Of a DNA stretch of 64,000 nt, positions 17,897 through 26,685 are shown one piece after another. The stretch is from Streptomyces odontomachi (GTDB lineage: Bacteria; Actinomycetota; Actinomycetes; Streptomycetales; Streptomycetaceae): contig NZ_JAMJWG010000015.1 of assembly GCF_024435355.1 (NCBI RefSeq), positions 186,001 through 250,000 of the forward strand, read 5' to 3'. The notes below the pieces were generated by a model that was given only the letters and a program-made list of their open reading frames with translations, did not search any database and was not told the origin of the DNA. How positions within the stretch are numbered: position 1 is the stretch's first letter; each line of letters opens with the position of its first letter. The position numbers were made by a program, and so were the translations under genes.

Positions 17897-18766
17897 ATGA
17901 AGTTGCTGCGTGTCGGTGCGGTGGGCGAGGAGCGTCCGGCGCTCGTCGACGCCGACGGCACCCTGCGCGATCTGTCCGGGGTCGTTCCGGACATCAGCGC
18001 CGCGCTGCTCGCCGAGGACGGCGGGCTGGCACGCGTCCGGGCCGCCGCCGACGGCGGTGGGCTGCCGGTGCTCGCGGCCGGCGACGCGGACGCGGAGGTG
18101 CGGATCGGGGCGCCGCTGACCGGCATCGGCAAGGTCGTGTGCATCGGTCTGAACTACCACGACCACGCTGCCGAGACGGGCGCCGAGCCGCCCGCGGAAC
18201 CGGTGATCTTCTTCAAGGCCGCGGACACCGTCGTCGGCCCGAACGACACCGTGCTGGTGCCGCGTGGCTCCAAGAAGACCGACTGGGAGGTGGAACTGGC
18301 GATCGTCATCGGTCGTACGGCCCGCTACCTTCCGTCCCACGAGGAGGCACTCGCGCACATCGCCGGTTATGCGGTGTCCAACGACGTCTCCGAGCGCGAG
18401 TTCCAGATCGAGCGCGGCGGGACCTGGGACAAGGGCAAGAACTGCGAGACGTTCAACCCGCTCGGCCCGTGGTTCGTGACGGCCGACGAGGTGCCCGACC
18501 CGCAGGCGCTGGCGCTGAGGACCTGGGTCAACGGAGCGCTGAAGCAGGACGGCAGCACCGCGGACCAGATCTTCCCGGTCGCCGAGATCGTGCGGTACGT
18601 CAGCCAGTACATGACGCTGTACCCCGGCGACGTCATCAACACCGGAACCCCGGCGGGCGTGGCGATGGGCCAGCCGGAGCCGAAGCCGTACCTGCGCGCC
18701 GGTGACGTGGTGGAGCTGGAGATCGGCGGCCTCGGACGGCAGCGGCAGGTGTTCGGCCAGGCCTAG
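17897..18766 (+). CDS. Fumarylacetoacetate hydrolase-family enzyme
   Basis: A 289-residue enzyme beginning MKLLRVGAVG at the ATG at 17897 (GAGGAGA upstream). Hallmarks are KVVCIGLNYHDHA, IFFKAADT, the metal ligands in DWEVELAIVIG, GYAVSNDVSERE, WDKGKNCETFNPLGPW and NTGTPAGVAMG. Members hydrolyse or decarboxylate beta-keto acids in aromatic or sugar catabolism, for example 2,4-diketo-3-deoxy sugar acids. The stop codon TAG is formed by the TA target site plus the first G of a MITE-like element, so the original 3' end of the gene may have been replaced. Confidence 0.9.
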   Translation: MKLLRVGAVGEERPALVDADGTLRDLSGVVPDISAALLAEDGGLARVRAAADGGGLPVLAAGDADAEVRIGAPLTGIGKVVCIGLNYHDHAAETGAEPPAEPVIFFKAADTVVGPNDTVLVPRGSKKTDWEVELAIVIGRTARYLPSHEEALAHIAGYAVSNDVSEREFQIERGGTWDKGKNCETFNPLGPWFVTADEVPDPQALALRTWVNGALKQDGSTADQIFPVAEIVRYVSQYMTLYPGDVINTGTPAGVAMGQPEPKPYLRAGDVVELEIGGLGRQRQVFGQA

Positions 18767-19000
18767 GCCCTGTCGTCAAACTCCCGTCGTTGCCCGAAGG
18801 GCGGCCCGGCGGCGTCAGGTGCGTGCTCTGGGGGTCCCCCCTGCTCGAAGAGCTTGGGGGAGTGCCGGGCGCGAGTCCGCGTACGCATGGGGGCACCTCC
18901 CACGCCGTTCAGGCAGTGGGGGAGTACGTGGGCTTGTGCCCGGTGCGGCGAGAGTGCGTGCATGACGCCGCCGGGCAGACGGGAGTTTGACGACAGGACC
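18766..19000. mobile_element. MITE-like element with terminal inverted repeats and TA duplication
   Basis: A 235-bp element. The left end reads GGCCCTGTCGTCAAACTCCC and the right end is its inverted copy, ending GGGAGTTTGACGACAGGACC. The repeat extends 23 bp with one mismatch (C/T at position 3). It is flanked by TA at 18764-18765 and 19001-19002, as expected for Tc/mariner-IS630-type insertion. No transposase frame fits inside. A second, one-ended copy lies at 31351. It ends the FAH gene exactly at its stop codon. Confidence 0.8.
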
Positions 19001-19027
19001 TAGGAGACAGGAGTGGCGGCTCGGCCG

Positions 19028-20197
19028 TCACTCCCGCGTCGGCAGTTCGACGACCGTGTTCGTCTCGGCCGAGCGGCGGGCCGCCTGGAGCACCTCCAGC
19101 GCGGCCGCCGCCTCCAGCGGCGGTACCGGATTGGGCGCGCCGGTGCGGAGCGCGGCGGCGAGCAGGGCGTAGTACTCGGGGTATGCGCCGGGGAGCGTGG
19201 GGTACGGGCGGCCCGGGTCCGTCAGGAGGGAGCCGGGCGAGCCGACGTAACCCCACTGGGACTCGGGTTCCGTGCCCCAGCCGGGGAGGTCGGACGTGGC
19301 GTCGGACGTGGCGTCGGACGAGGTGTCGGACGAGGTGTCGGACGCCGCGGCGAGGCCGGCCGCGGCGGGGCGCCGGCCCGCCCGCAGGGCGTCCTCCTGG
19401 GGGTCGAGTCCGAACTTGACGTAGCCCGCGCGTGACCCGAGCACCCGGAACCGCGGGCCGAGCTGTGCGGTCGTGGACGAAGCGAACAGCTGGGAACGGA
19501 CGCCGTTCACATGGGTCAGCGCGATGAACGTGTCGTCGTCGGCCTCCGCCCACGGCCGCCGTGCCTGCGACTCCGCGTACACCCGCGCCACGGGCCCGAA
19601 CAGCACCAGCGCCTGGTCGACGAGATGGCTGCCCAGATCGTAGAGCAGACCTCCGATGTCTTCGGGGTCGCCGGACTCGCGCCAGCCGCCCTTGGGCTCG
19701 GGCCGCCAGCGTTCGAAACGGGACTCGAAGCGCCACACGTCGCCCAGGGCACCGTCGGCGATCAGGCTCTGGACGGTGCGGAAGTCGCCGTCCCAGCGAC
19801 GGTTCTGGAAGACCGAGAGCAGCAGCCCGCGCTGCTCGGCGAACGCGGCCAGCTCGCGGGCCTCGGCGGCGGTGGCGGCGAGCGGCTTGTCCACGACGAC
19901 GTTCAGGCCGGCCCGGAGCGCGGCGGTGGCGTGCGTGACATGGGTCCGGTTCGGGGACGCGATCACGGCCAGGTCGAGTTCGTCCGCGCGGGCGAAGAGA
20001 TCGTCGACCGAGTCGGCGAAGCGCACGTCGGGGAATTCCGCGCGGGCCTGCTGGCGCCGCTCCGGGCTGGTCGTGACGATCGTGTCGAGGACGAGGCCGT
20101 CGGTGGCGGCGATCAGCGGGGCGTGGAAGACGGAGCCCGCGAGACCGTAGCCCACGAGGGCGACGCGCAGCGGAGAGCCGGAGTCGGTACGTGCCAT
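19028..20197 (-). CDS. Gfo/Idh/MocA-family NAD(P)-dependent oxidoreductase
   Basis: A 389-residue enzyme starting MARTDSG at the ATG at 20197 (GGGGGAC upstream). The N-terminal Rossmann fold is seen in VALVGYGLAGSVFH, the DKPLA motif supplies the conserved Lys-Pro, and GGLLYDLGSHLVDQ carries the catalytic-region His. The C-terminal beta-sheet domain is interrupted near residue 285-305 by a low-complexity SDTSSDATSD linker from 12-bp tandem repeats. It probably oxidises a sugar or inositol derivative; the substrate is unknown. Confidence 0.9.
   Translation of the reverse strand: MARTDSGSPLRVALVGYGLAGSVFHAPLIAATDGLVLDTIVTTSPERRQQARAEFPDVRFADSVDDLFARADELDLAVIASPNRTHVTHATAALRAGLNVVVDKPLAATAAEARELAAFAEQRGLLLSVFQNRRWDGDFRTVQSLIADGALGDVWRFESRFERWRPEPKGGWRESGDPEDIGGLLYDLGSHLVDQALVLFGPVARVYAESQARRPWAEADDDTFIALTHVNGVRSQLFASSTTAQLGPRFRVLGSRAGYVKFGLDPQEDALRAGRRPAAAGLAAASDTSSDTSSDATSDATSDLPGWGTEPESQWGYVGSPGSLLTDPGRPYPTLPGAYPEYYALLAAALRTGAPNPVPPLEAAAALEVLQAARRSAETNTVVELPTRE
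19290..19345. repeat. 12-bp tandem repeats inside oxidoreductase gene
   Basis: TCGGACGTGGCG twice, then TCGGACGAGGTG twice and a partial fifth unit. They encode a Ser/Asp/Thr-rich loop absent from typical family members. Confidence 0.8.
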
Positions 20198-20374
20198 GTC
20201 CCCCACTTAAACAGGTGGTGGGACGCGGAGCGGGGCGGGGGTGTCACGACCTCGGCGGAGGGTGCCGCCCGCACCGCCGAACGGACGCACCCCACGCGCG
20301 GCGCCGCCGGGAGCGGAGGAGCGTGGGGCCAGGGGAGTCCGCTCCCAGCCTCCAGCGAAGGCCAGGCCCAGCAG

Positions 20375-21187
20375 GTGAACACGGATCCGCGAGCGCCGTC
20401 GGGAGGGCCCGCACGGCTGCCTCCGCACCGCGCGCCGGGGCCCGCGCGCCGGTCGTCCGGGCGGCACCCCGCGCTTCCGCCACGGCTGTCGGCACGGCAG
20501 CGCCGGGGCCTCGCCGTCGCCGTCGGTGCCGCCGTGCTCGCCGCGATCAGCGTCGTGTCGGTGCTGCTGGCGCCGGACGCCGGGGGCCCGCACGGTGCCG
20601 CCCCGGCGCGACCCGCTGCACCACGGCTGGCCTCCTGCGCACGGGCCGGAGGACAGGCGAAGGGCTTCCCGGTCGACGCCCGGATCCATGGCGGAGCCGA
20701 CACCTACGAGGCGGGTGGCCCGTTCCGCACCTGGGCCATCGACCTGGTGAACCGCACGTCGGCCGTCTGCCGGAACATCCACCCGGTCGTCGTCCTGGTC
20801 GACGGGGCGCGGGCGCTCCGTGCCGAGCAGGTGCGGTTGGAGTTCCACGACGGGACGCGGTGGCGCGCGGTGCCGGTGACGCACACCGATCGGGACGAGA
20901 ACGTGGCCCCTTTCGGCGCGGTGGACCCCGGTGGCCCCGGGCCCTCGGGCCCGAGCCCGGCGGCGTCCGGTCCGCCGGCGCCCCCGCCCCCCGCGTCCGT
21001 CGCCTTCGCCGGATTCGCGCTGCGGCCGGGTGCCACGGTCACCGTGCGGGTGCGGCTGGAGCTGGCCGCCGGCACCGAGCCCACCGACGTGACGGCCGTG
21101 GCGGCGGTCGTCCAGCGGCACGGCGACGACGGGGACTGGGTGGGCGAGTCGGCCCGGTACCGGTTCGAGGTCGTCGCCGGCTCGTGA
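20375..21187 (+). CDS. Membrane-anchored extracellular protein of unknown function
   Basis: About 270 residues if the GTG at 20375 is the start; there is no good ribosome site, so the start is uncertain. Residues 1-45 are Pro/Arg-rich. A single membrane segment (GLAVAVGAAVLAAISVVSVLLAP) follows, then an extracellular domain with two Cys (LASCAR and SAVCRN), a VTVRVRLELAAGTEP strand and a Pro-rich insert. The pattern is of a secreted beta-sandwich, loosely like DUF4232-type domains. Not recognised further. Confidence 0.6.
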   Translation: MNTDPRAPSGGPARLPPHRAPGPARRSSGRHPALPPRLSARQRRGLAVAVGAAVLAAISVVSVLLAPDAGGPHGAAPARPAAPRLASCARAGGQAKGFPVDARIHGGADTYEAGGPFRTWAIDLVNRTSAVCRNIHPVVVLVDGARALRAEQVRLEFHDGTRWRAVPVTHTDRDENVAPFGAVDPGGPGPSGPSPAASGPPAPPPPASVAFAGFALRPGATVTVRVRLELAAGTEPTDVTAVAAVVQRHGDDGDWVGESARYRFEVVAGS

Positions 21188-21206
21188 ACGCGGCCGCCGG
21201 AGCGGG

Positions 21207-21262
21207 ACCGTGCCGTCGGGCGGGGTCGTGCCGTCGGGTTGGGGTCGTGCCGTCGGGACGAG
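21207..21262. repeat. Three imperfect copies of CGTGCCGTCGGG
   Basis: Spaced copies of CGTGCCGTCGGG between the convergent 3' ends of the membrane-anchored protein gene and the HAD gene. No function is assigned. Confidence 0.55.
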
Positions 21263-21289
21263 GCCGTGCGGTTGGGGGTGTGAGCGGCG

Positions 21290-22069
21290 TCAGATGAGCT
21301 CGACGATGTCCGCGATGGATTCCTTGACGTGGGTGGGCCGGAACGGGTAGCGGTCGACGTCGTCCCTGGTGGTCAACCCGGTGAGGACGAGGAACGTCTC
21401 CATCCCGGCCTCCAGACCGGCCAGCACGTCCGTGTCCATGCGGTCGCCGATCATGGCGGAGCTCTCGGAGTGCGCTCCGATGGTGTTCAGCGCGCTGCGC
21501 ATCATCAGGGGGTTCGGCTTGCCGATGAAGTACGGCTCCCGGCCGGTCGCCTTGGTGATCAGCGCGGCGACGGAACCGGTGGCGGGCAGCGGCCCCTCGT
21601 TCGACGGGCCGGTGTTGTCCGGGTTGGTGGCGATGAACCGCGCACCGCCGCTGATCAGCCGGATCGCCTTCGTCAGCGCCTCGAAGGAGTAGGTACGGGT
21701 CTCGCCCAGGACCACGAAGTCCGGTTCGGCGTCGGTCATCACGTAGCCCACGTCGTGCAGCGCCGTGGTCATGCCGGCCTCGCCGATGACGTAGGCGGTG
21801 CCGCCGGGGTGCTGCTTGTCCAGGAAGTCGGCGGTGGCCAGCGCCGAGGTCCAGATGTTCTCGACCGGTACGTCGAGTCCGATGCGGTTCAGCCGTGCGT
21901 GCAGATCACGCGCCGTGTAGATGGAGTTGTTCGTGAGCACCAGGAAGGGCCGTTCCGACTCGCGGAGCCGCTTGACGAAGGCGTCGGCCCCGGGCACCGG
22001 GACGCCCTCGCGCATCAGCACCCCATCCATGTCGGTGAGCCACGATTCGATGGGCTTGCGCTCTGTCAT
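21290..22069 (-). CDS. HAD-IIA family phosphatase (NagD-like)
   Basis: A 259-residue cytosolic phosphatase. Motif I is SWLTDMDGVLM with both catalytic Asp residues, motif II is LVLTNNS, and motifs III/IV are FIGKPNPLMM and MIGDRMDTDVLAGLEAG. A C2b-type cap lies between II and III. NagD relatives dephosphorylate nucleotide monophosphates or sugar phosphates. Monocistronic, divergent from the kinase pair. Confidence 0.92.
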   Translation of the reverse strand: MTERKPIESWLTDMDGVLMREGVPVPGADAFVKRLRESERPFLVLTNNSIYTARDLHARLNRIGLDVPVENIWTSALATADFLDKQHPGGTAYVIGEAGMTTALHDVGYVMTDAEPDFVVLGETRTYSFEALTKAIRLISGGARFIATNPDNTGPSNEGPLPATGSVAALITKATGREPYFIGKPNPLMMRSALNTIGAHSESSAMIGDRMDTDVLAGLEAGMETFLVLTGLTTRDDVDRYPFRPTHVKESIADIVELI

Positions 22070-22333
22070 GGGTGCGGACTCCAGCCGTTCGCAGAAACGT
22101 TCGCGGAAACTACGCAGCCCATGCTATTCGCCTCCCCAGCAGGCCCGACCGGCGATGAACGGCCTCGTCTGACCGACCGCGCGGGAGCGGGGCCGCTCCC
22201 GCCGTCCCGGGGCGTCGACGGCTGGCTCCGACCGGTGTTCCGGCGCTCAGTAGGCTGTGCCCGGCACGAAGCCGTGCCGGCATGCTGTGCCGAGCGCACG
22301 GTGGCGAGCGAGGGCGTTGGGGGGGGGAACGCT

Positions 22334-24235
22334 ATGCCGAAGGTCACCGCTTTACGGGCGGAGGATCCCGAGGCGGTCGGCGGGTACCGGCTGACGGGCA
22401 GGATCGGCGAGGGCGGTCAGGGCAGCGTCTTCCTCGGCTTGCGCCCGTCCGGTGAACGCGTCGCCGTCAAACTGCTGCACGCCCGGCTCGCGGGGGACGA
22501 GGCGGCGCGGGCGCGCTTCCTGCGGGAGGTCGCGGCGGCGCAGCGGGTGGCCAGGTTCAGTACCGCACGGGTGCTGGACGCCGACGTGGTGGGCGACCGC
22601 CCGTACGTGGTGACCGAGTACGTCGACGGGCCGTCGCTCCAGTCGGCGGTCGCCACGGACGGCCCCCGCTCGGACGGCTCGCTGGAGCGGCTGGCCGTCG
22701 GTACCGCGGCGGCGCTGGTCGCGATCCATCAGGCCGGGATCGTGCACCGTGACTTCAAGCCGGGCAACGTGTTGCTGGGCCCCGACGGTCCGCGGGTGAT
22801 CGACTTCGGGATCGCCCGGCTCTCGGACGGCGCCGACCCGGTCACGCGCACGGCGCACTCCGTGGGCACCCCCTCCTACATGGCGCCCGAGCAACTCCGC
22901 CGCGGCCCCGTCGGACCGCCGGCCGACCTGTTCGCGTGGGGCGTCACGATGGTCTACGCGGCCGTCGGCACGCCCGCGTTCGGCAGTGACGCGGTGCCGG
23001 CGGTGATCGGGCGCATCCTGCGCGCGGAACCCGACCTGTCCGGGGTGCCACGGCCGCTGCGCGATCTGGTCGCGGAGTGCCTGGCCAAGGACCCGGCCGC
23101 CCGGCCCACCGCCCGGCAGGTGCTCGACCGGCTGGTCGGTCCCACCGGCGCCACCGTCCCCACCGGACAAGTCGACGCCGGGCAAGCTGACGCCGGGCAA
23201 GCTGACGCCGGGCAAGCCGGCGCCGCGCAGGCGACGACGCCCGGGGCGCACACCACCCCGCCCGCACGCCCTCCGCTGACCGTCGTCGACCCGGCGCCGC
23301 CCGACCCGCACGCCGCAGCGGCCACCCTGACCGCCGTGCCGCGGCCGGCCGGCGCACCGGCGGCGACCGGCGCACCGGCGGCGACCGGCGCACCGGCGGC
23401 CGGCGGGCCGACGGCCGGCGCACCGGCGCACGGAGCCGAGGCCGGGACCCGCCGGCCGGTGCCCGGCCGGCTGCGCCGCCGCTGGACCGACGGGACCCGG
23501 CGGCAACGGCTGTTGCTCGCCGGCACCGCACTGGTGACCGCCCTGGTGGTGGGCGCCGGCGTGGCACTCGGCGCCGTGTGGCTGTTCGCTGACGAGCCGA
23601 AGAAGTTCGCCACCGTGGCGCACGGCTGCGACATGGTGTCCGCGGCCACCTTGGGGAAGTGGGTGCCCGACGCCAAGGTCCGCCTCGGCGACGACGATGC
23701 GATCGAGAGCAAGAAGACCCTGTTCTACGACAGCACCGGGTGCGAGTGGGGTTCGCAGGGCCAGCCCCGGATCCGGGGCACGCTGAACGTCTCCGTGAGC
23801 GTGGACCACGACGTGTCGCAGGAGGTGGCCGACGAACTGGGCGACGGCGGCGCGCCCGACGGCGTGGACCGGGCGGCGGACGCCCAGCGCGAGAGACTGG
23901 ACAGCGCGCGCAAGAACGCCAGGACCCCGGGCCAGGGCTCGTACCCGGTCGTCGACGGCACCCCGGTCACGGTGCGGGGGATCGGCGACGAGGCGTTCGC
24001 CTACTCCATCGTCGGCAAGGACAGCGACACGTCCGACGTGATGACGGTGAAGCTCGAGGGGCGCTGGGGCAACGCCGCGATCACGGTGGAGTACGACGCC
24101 ACCCGGTACGACGCCGCACACCACGGCTCCGCCGTGTCCGAGTCGACCGCGCGCGCCGCTGCCGAGGCCGCGGCCCGCGACGTCGTGCGCTACCTCACCG
24201 ACTGCACCACGTGCACGCGAGGAACGGGGACATGA
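22334..24235 (+). CDS. Transmembrane Ser/Thr protein kinase (kinase 1 of coupled pair)
   Basis: A 633-residue PknB-like kinase. The kinase domain (~17-285) has GEGGQGSVFLG, the VAVKLL lysine, HRDFKPGN, DFGIARL and MAPEQL, so all catalytic elements are present, with Phe for the usual Leu in HRDLKP. A Pro/Ala/Gly juxtamembrane region carries DAGQA and APAATG tandem repeats. A membrane helix (RLLLAGTALVTALVVGAGVALG) follows, then an extracellular ~200-residue domain with CDMVSAATLG and DSTGCEWGS, resembling DUF3558-type sensor domains. Codon 7 is TTA (22352-22354), a likely bldA control point. The stop overlaps the next kinase's start (ATGA). Confidence 0.9.
   Translation: MPKVTALRAEDPEAVGGYRLTGRIGEGGQGSVFLGLRPSGERVAVKLLHARLAGDEAARARFLREVAAAQRVARFSTARVLDADVVGDRPYVVTEYVDGPSLQSAVATDGPRSDGSLERLAVGTAAALVAIHQAGIVHRDFKPGNVLLGPDGPRVIDFGIARLSDGADPVTRTAHSVGTPSYMAPEQLRRGPVGPPADLFAWGVTMVYAAVGTPAFGSDAVPAVIGRILRAEPDLSGVPRPLRDLVAECLAKDPAARPTARQVLDRLVGPTGATVPTGQVDAGQADAGQADAGQAGAAQATTPGAHTTPPARPPLTVVDPAPPDPHAAAATLTAVPRPAGAPAATGAPAATGAPAAGGPTAGAPAHGAEAGTRRPVPGRLRRRWTDGTRRQRLLLAGTALVTALVVGAGVALGAVWLFADEPKKFATVAHGCDMVSAATLGKWVPDAKVRLGDDDAIESKKTLFYDSTGCEWGSQGQPRIRGTLNVSVSVDHDVSQEVADELGDGGAPDGVDRAADAQRERLDSARKNARTPGQGSYPVVDGTPVTVRGIGDEAFAYSIVGKDSDTSDVMTVKLEGRWGNAAITVEYDATRYDAAHHGSAVSESTARAAAEAAARDVVRYLTDCTTCTRGTGT
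23174..23405. repeat. Two short tandem-repeat tracts in kinase 1 linker
   Basis: GACGCCGGGCAAGCT three times at 23174-23218 (DAGQA) and an 18-bp unit GGCGCACCGGCGGCGACC twice plus a partial copy from 23351. Both encode flexible juxtamembrane linker. Confidence 0.85.
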
Positions 24236-26595
24236 CCGCACACACCACGCCCTCCGTCGCACCGCTCGGGTCCGGCGATCCGCAGTGGCTCGCGGGCCGT
24301 CGGGTGCTGGGCAGGTTGGGCTCGGGCGGTCAGGGCAGCGTGTTCCTGGCCGCGGGGACCGACGGCGAGCGGGTGGCCGTCAAGGTGCTGCACGCCCGCT
24401 TCGGCGCCGATCCCAAGGCCCGCGCCCGGTTCATCAGGGAGGCCGAGGCCGCCCGCCGGGTCGCCGGGTTCTGCACGGCCCGGGTGCTCGCCGCCGATCT
24501 CGACGGCGACGTGCCGTACATCGTCAGCGAGTTCATCGACGGCCCGTCACTCCACGACCATCTCACCCGGCACGGCCCGCAGTCGGGCGGTGGGCTGGAG
24601 CGGCTGGCGATCGGCACGCTGACCGCGCTGGCGGCCATCCACCACGCGGGGATCGTGCACCGGGACTTCAAGCCGGCCAACGTCCTGCTGTCGCCCGAGG
24701 GCCCGCGGGTGGTCGACTTCGGCATCGCCCGTCTCCTGGACGCCACGGTGACGCTCACCAGCCAGGTGATCGGCACACCTGCCTACATGGCACCCGAGCA
24801 GCTGGGCGGCTCGGAGGTCGGCCCGGCCGCCGACCTGTTCGCCTGGGCCGCCACCCTGGCCTGTGCGGCGACCGGCCGTCCGCCGTTCGGGACCGGCGAC
24901 ATCGCGGAGATCGTCACCGCCGTCCTGGACGACGAGCCGGACCTGACCGGGCTGGCCGGTCCGCTGCGCCCCGTCGTCGAGGTCTGCCTGGCCAAGGACC
25001 CGGCCGCCCGGCCCACCGCGGCGGCACTGCTCACGCACCTGCTCACCGACCTGCCCCCGTCCGGCGACGACCCCGCCGACGCCTTCCGCGGCGGCGCCGG
25101 TACCGGTGTGCCCGCCGCACCCGGTGGCCCGGACCACCGCGACCCCACCCGCGCCGCGGCCGACCGGTTGCTGACCGAGCTGCTGCCCACCGTGACGGCG
25201 CCCGTGGCGACGCCACCGCCCGGATCGGGGCGGTCGGCAACCAGGTCGGCGACCGTCGCGTCCGCGCACCCTGGCAGCGCAGGCAGCGCAGGCAGCGCAG
25301 GCAGCGCAGGCAGCGCAGGCAGCGCAGGCACCGCCCCATCCGGACGCCCCGCGACCACCGCACCCGGCGGGCCGGAGGCCGTGTCCGGGCGCCCCGGCAC
25401 CGCCCCGCCCACGGTGCCGGACCGCCCGGCCACCGCGACGGCGCCGGTGCCCGAGCCCGCCGGGCCGAGCCGTCGCGGCCTGCTCGTCGGGGCGGGCGCC
25501 GCCGTGCTGCTCGCCGGCGCAGGTGCCGTCGGCGTGCCGTACCTGCTGCGCCAGGACGACAAGGCGAACGCCCTGGACGAACGGACGCGGTGGAGCCACG
25601 ACCTGCACGGCAACCCCGTGGCCGGCATGCGGGCGGCCGGCGGCGCGGTCGCCGTCGTCCTCGACGCGGGCCCCTGCCTCGCCCTGGACGCGAAGACGGG
25701 AAAGCAGCGCTGGGCGCACGACGGCTCGTTCAGCGACCTGGCGCACTCCGCGCACGGGCTGTTCGCCGCCGGCAAGGAACGCGTCGTGGGCGTCGACCCG
25801 GCCAAGGGCACCCTCCTGTGGTCCGTGCCGGGGGACTCGGCGGGCCGCGTCACGGCCATCGGCGACCTCGTCCTGACCGCCACCGCCGACGTCGCCGGCG
25901 AGGAGTCCGACCACGTCACCGTCACCGCACGGGCCGCCGCCGACGGGAGCCGGCGGTGGAGCCGCCGGCTGCCCGTCACCCATGCGTCCGCGGCGGCGGG
26001 CGTCCCGGACCGGGGGACCCTGGCGGCCTCCGCCGACACGGTGGTCGTCACCGTCGGCCTCTCCGTGCACGGGTTGTCGACCGGGAGCGGCGAGCACCGC
26101 TGGCGGTTCGACCTGCGCAAGGAGAACGAGCTGGGCCGCCGCCTCCCCGGCGCCCTGGCCGGTACCGTCTTCGCCGTCAACAGCGGCGCCGACCAGCCGG
26201 TCTACGGCATCGACACGGTCACCGGGAAGGTCGGCTGGCGGTACTCCAAGGGCGGGGAGACCAATGAACGGTCCCTGGCGGCCGATGGCCGGCACATCTA
26301 CCTCGTCGGCTACTACCTCACCGCCGTCGACGCCCGTACCGGACGTGAGAGCTGGCTCGTGGACTCCGGTCTCGGGGAGACGTGGGGACCGTTCGACGGC
26401 GTGCTGTACTCGAGCGGCATGGCCGACGACCGCGCCACCGTGGCGGCACTCGACCCCGCGAAGGGCACGGCCCTGTGGAAGGGCGAGACCGACGGCGAGG
26501 TGACCGCGCTCGCCGCCGACGACTCGACGGTGTTCCTGGCGGCGGGCGGCACCGAGGAGAACAGGAACCAGACGGTGCGCGCGCTGCGCGCCTGA
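24232..26595 (+). CDS. Ser/Thr protein kinase with extracellular PQQ-type propeller (kinase 2)
   Basis: 787 residues. The kinase domain (~22-285) has GSGGQGSVFLA, the VAVKVL lysine, HRDFKPAN, DFGIARLL and MAPEQL. A Thr/Pro/Ala linker includes six GSA repeats from a 9-bp tandem repeat. Then come a membrane segment (GLLVGAGAAVLLAGAGAVGV) and ~330 residues of PQQ-like beta-propeller (GKQRWAHDGS, GTLLWSVPGD, GEHRWRFDLR, GKVGWRYSKG, GRESWLVDSG). The propeller presumably senses an envelope ligand. The ATG overlaps the kinase 1 stop, so its expression inherits kinase 1 translation and its TTA codon. Confidence 0.92.
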   Translation: MTAHTTPSVAPLGSGDPQWLAGRRVLGRLGSGGQGSVFLAAGTDGERVAVKVLHARFGADPKARARFIREAEAARRVAGFCTARVLAADLDGDVPYIVSEFIDGPSLHDHLTRHGPQSGGGLERLAIGTLTALAAIHHAGIVHRDFKPANVLLSPEGPRVVDFGIARLLDATVTLTSQVIGTPAYMAPEQLGGSEVGPAADLFAWAATLACAATGRPPFGTGDIAEIVTAVLDDEPDLTGLAGPLRPVVEVCLAKDPAARPTAAALLTHLLTDLPPSGDDPADAFRGGAGTGVPAAPGGPDHRDPTRAAADRLLTELLPTVTAPVATPPPGSGRSATRSATVASAHPGSAGSAGSAGSAGSAGSAGTAPSGRPATTAPGGPEAVSGRPGTAPPTVPDRPATATAPVPEPAGPSRRGLLVGAGAAVLLAGAGAVGVPYLLRQDDKANALDERTRWSHDLHGNPVAGMRAAGGAVAVVLDAGPCLALDAKTGKQRWAHDGSFSDLAHSAHGLFAAGKERVVGVDPAKGTLLWSVPGDSAGRVTAIGDLVLTATADVAGEESDHVTVTARAAADGSRRWSRRLPVTHASAAAGVPDRGTLAASADTVVVTVGLSVHGLSTGSGEHRWRFDLRKENELGRRLPGALAGTVFAVNSGADQPVYGIDTVTGKVGWRYSKGGETNERSLAADGRHIYLVGYYLTAVDARTGRESWLVDSGLGETWGPFDGVLYSSGMADDRATVAALDPAKGTALWKGETDGEVTALAADDSTVFLAAGGTEENRNQTVRALRA
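25273..25326. repeat. Six perfect 9-bp tandem repeats in kinase 2 linker
   Basis: Six perfect copies of GGCAGCGCA encode a Gly-Ser-Ala run in the juxtamembrane linker. Slippage-prone and in frame, so linker length can vary without loss of function. Confidence 0.92.
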
Positions 26596-26685
26596 CGGTG
26601 GTGCGCGCGGGGAGGCCCGCTCGAGGAGGCGCACCGGAGACGACGCGCCCCCCGAACGCGCCCCCGGGCCCGGCCGGCGGCCGCA

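Noticed and set aside
18766-19000. Small coding gene inside the MITE-like element
   Set aside because: Frames there are short, lack ribosome sites and are explained by the inverted-repeat structure.
20191-21297. Alternative 368-residue plus-strand frame beginning MPCPPLKQVV
   Set aside because: Arg/Pro/His-rich composition of an off-frame; the 20375 frame has a membrane helix and proper codon bias.
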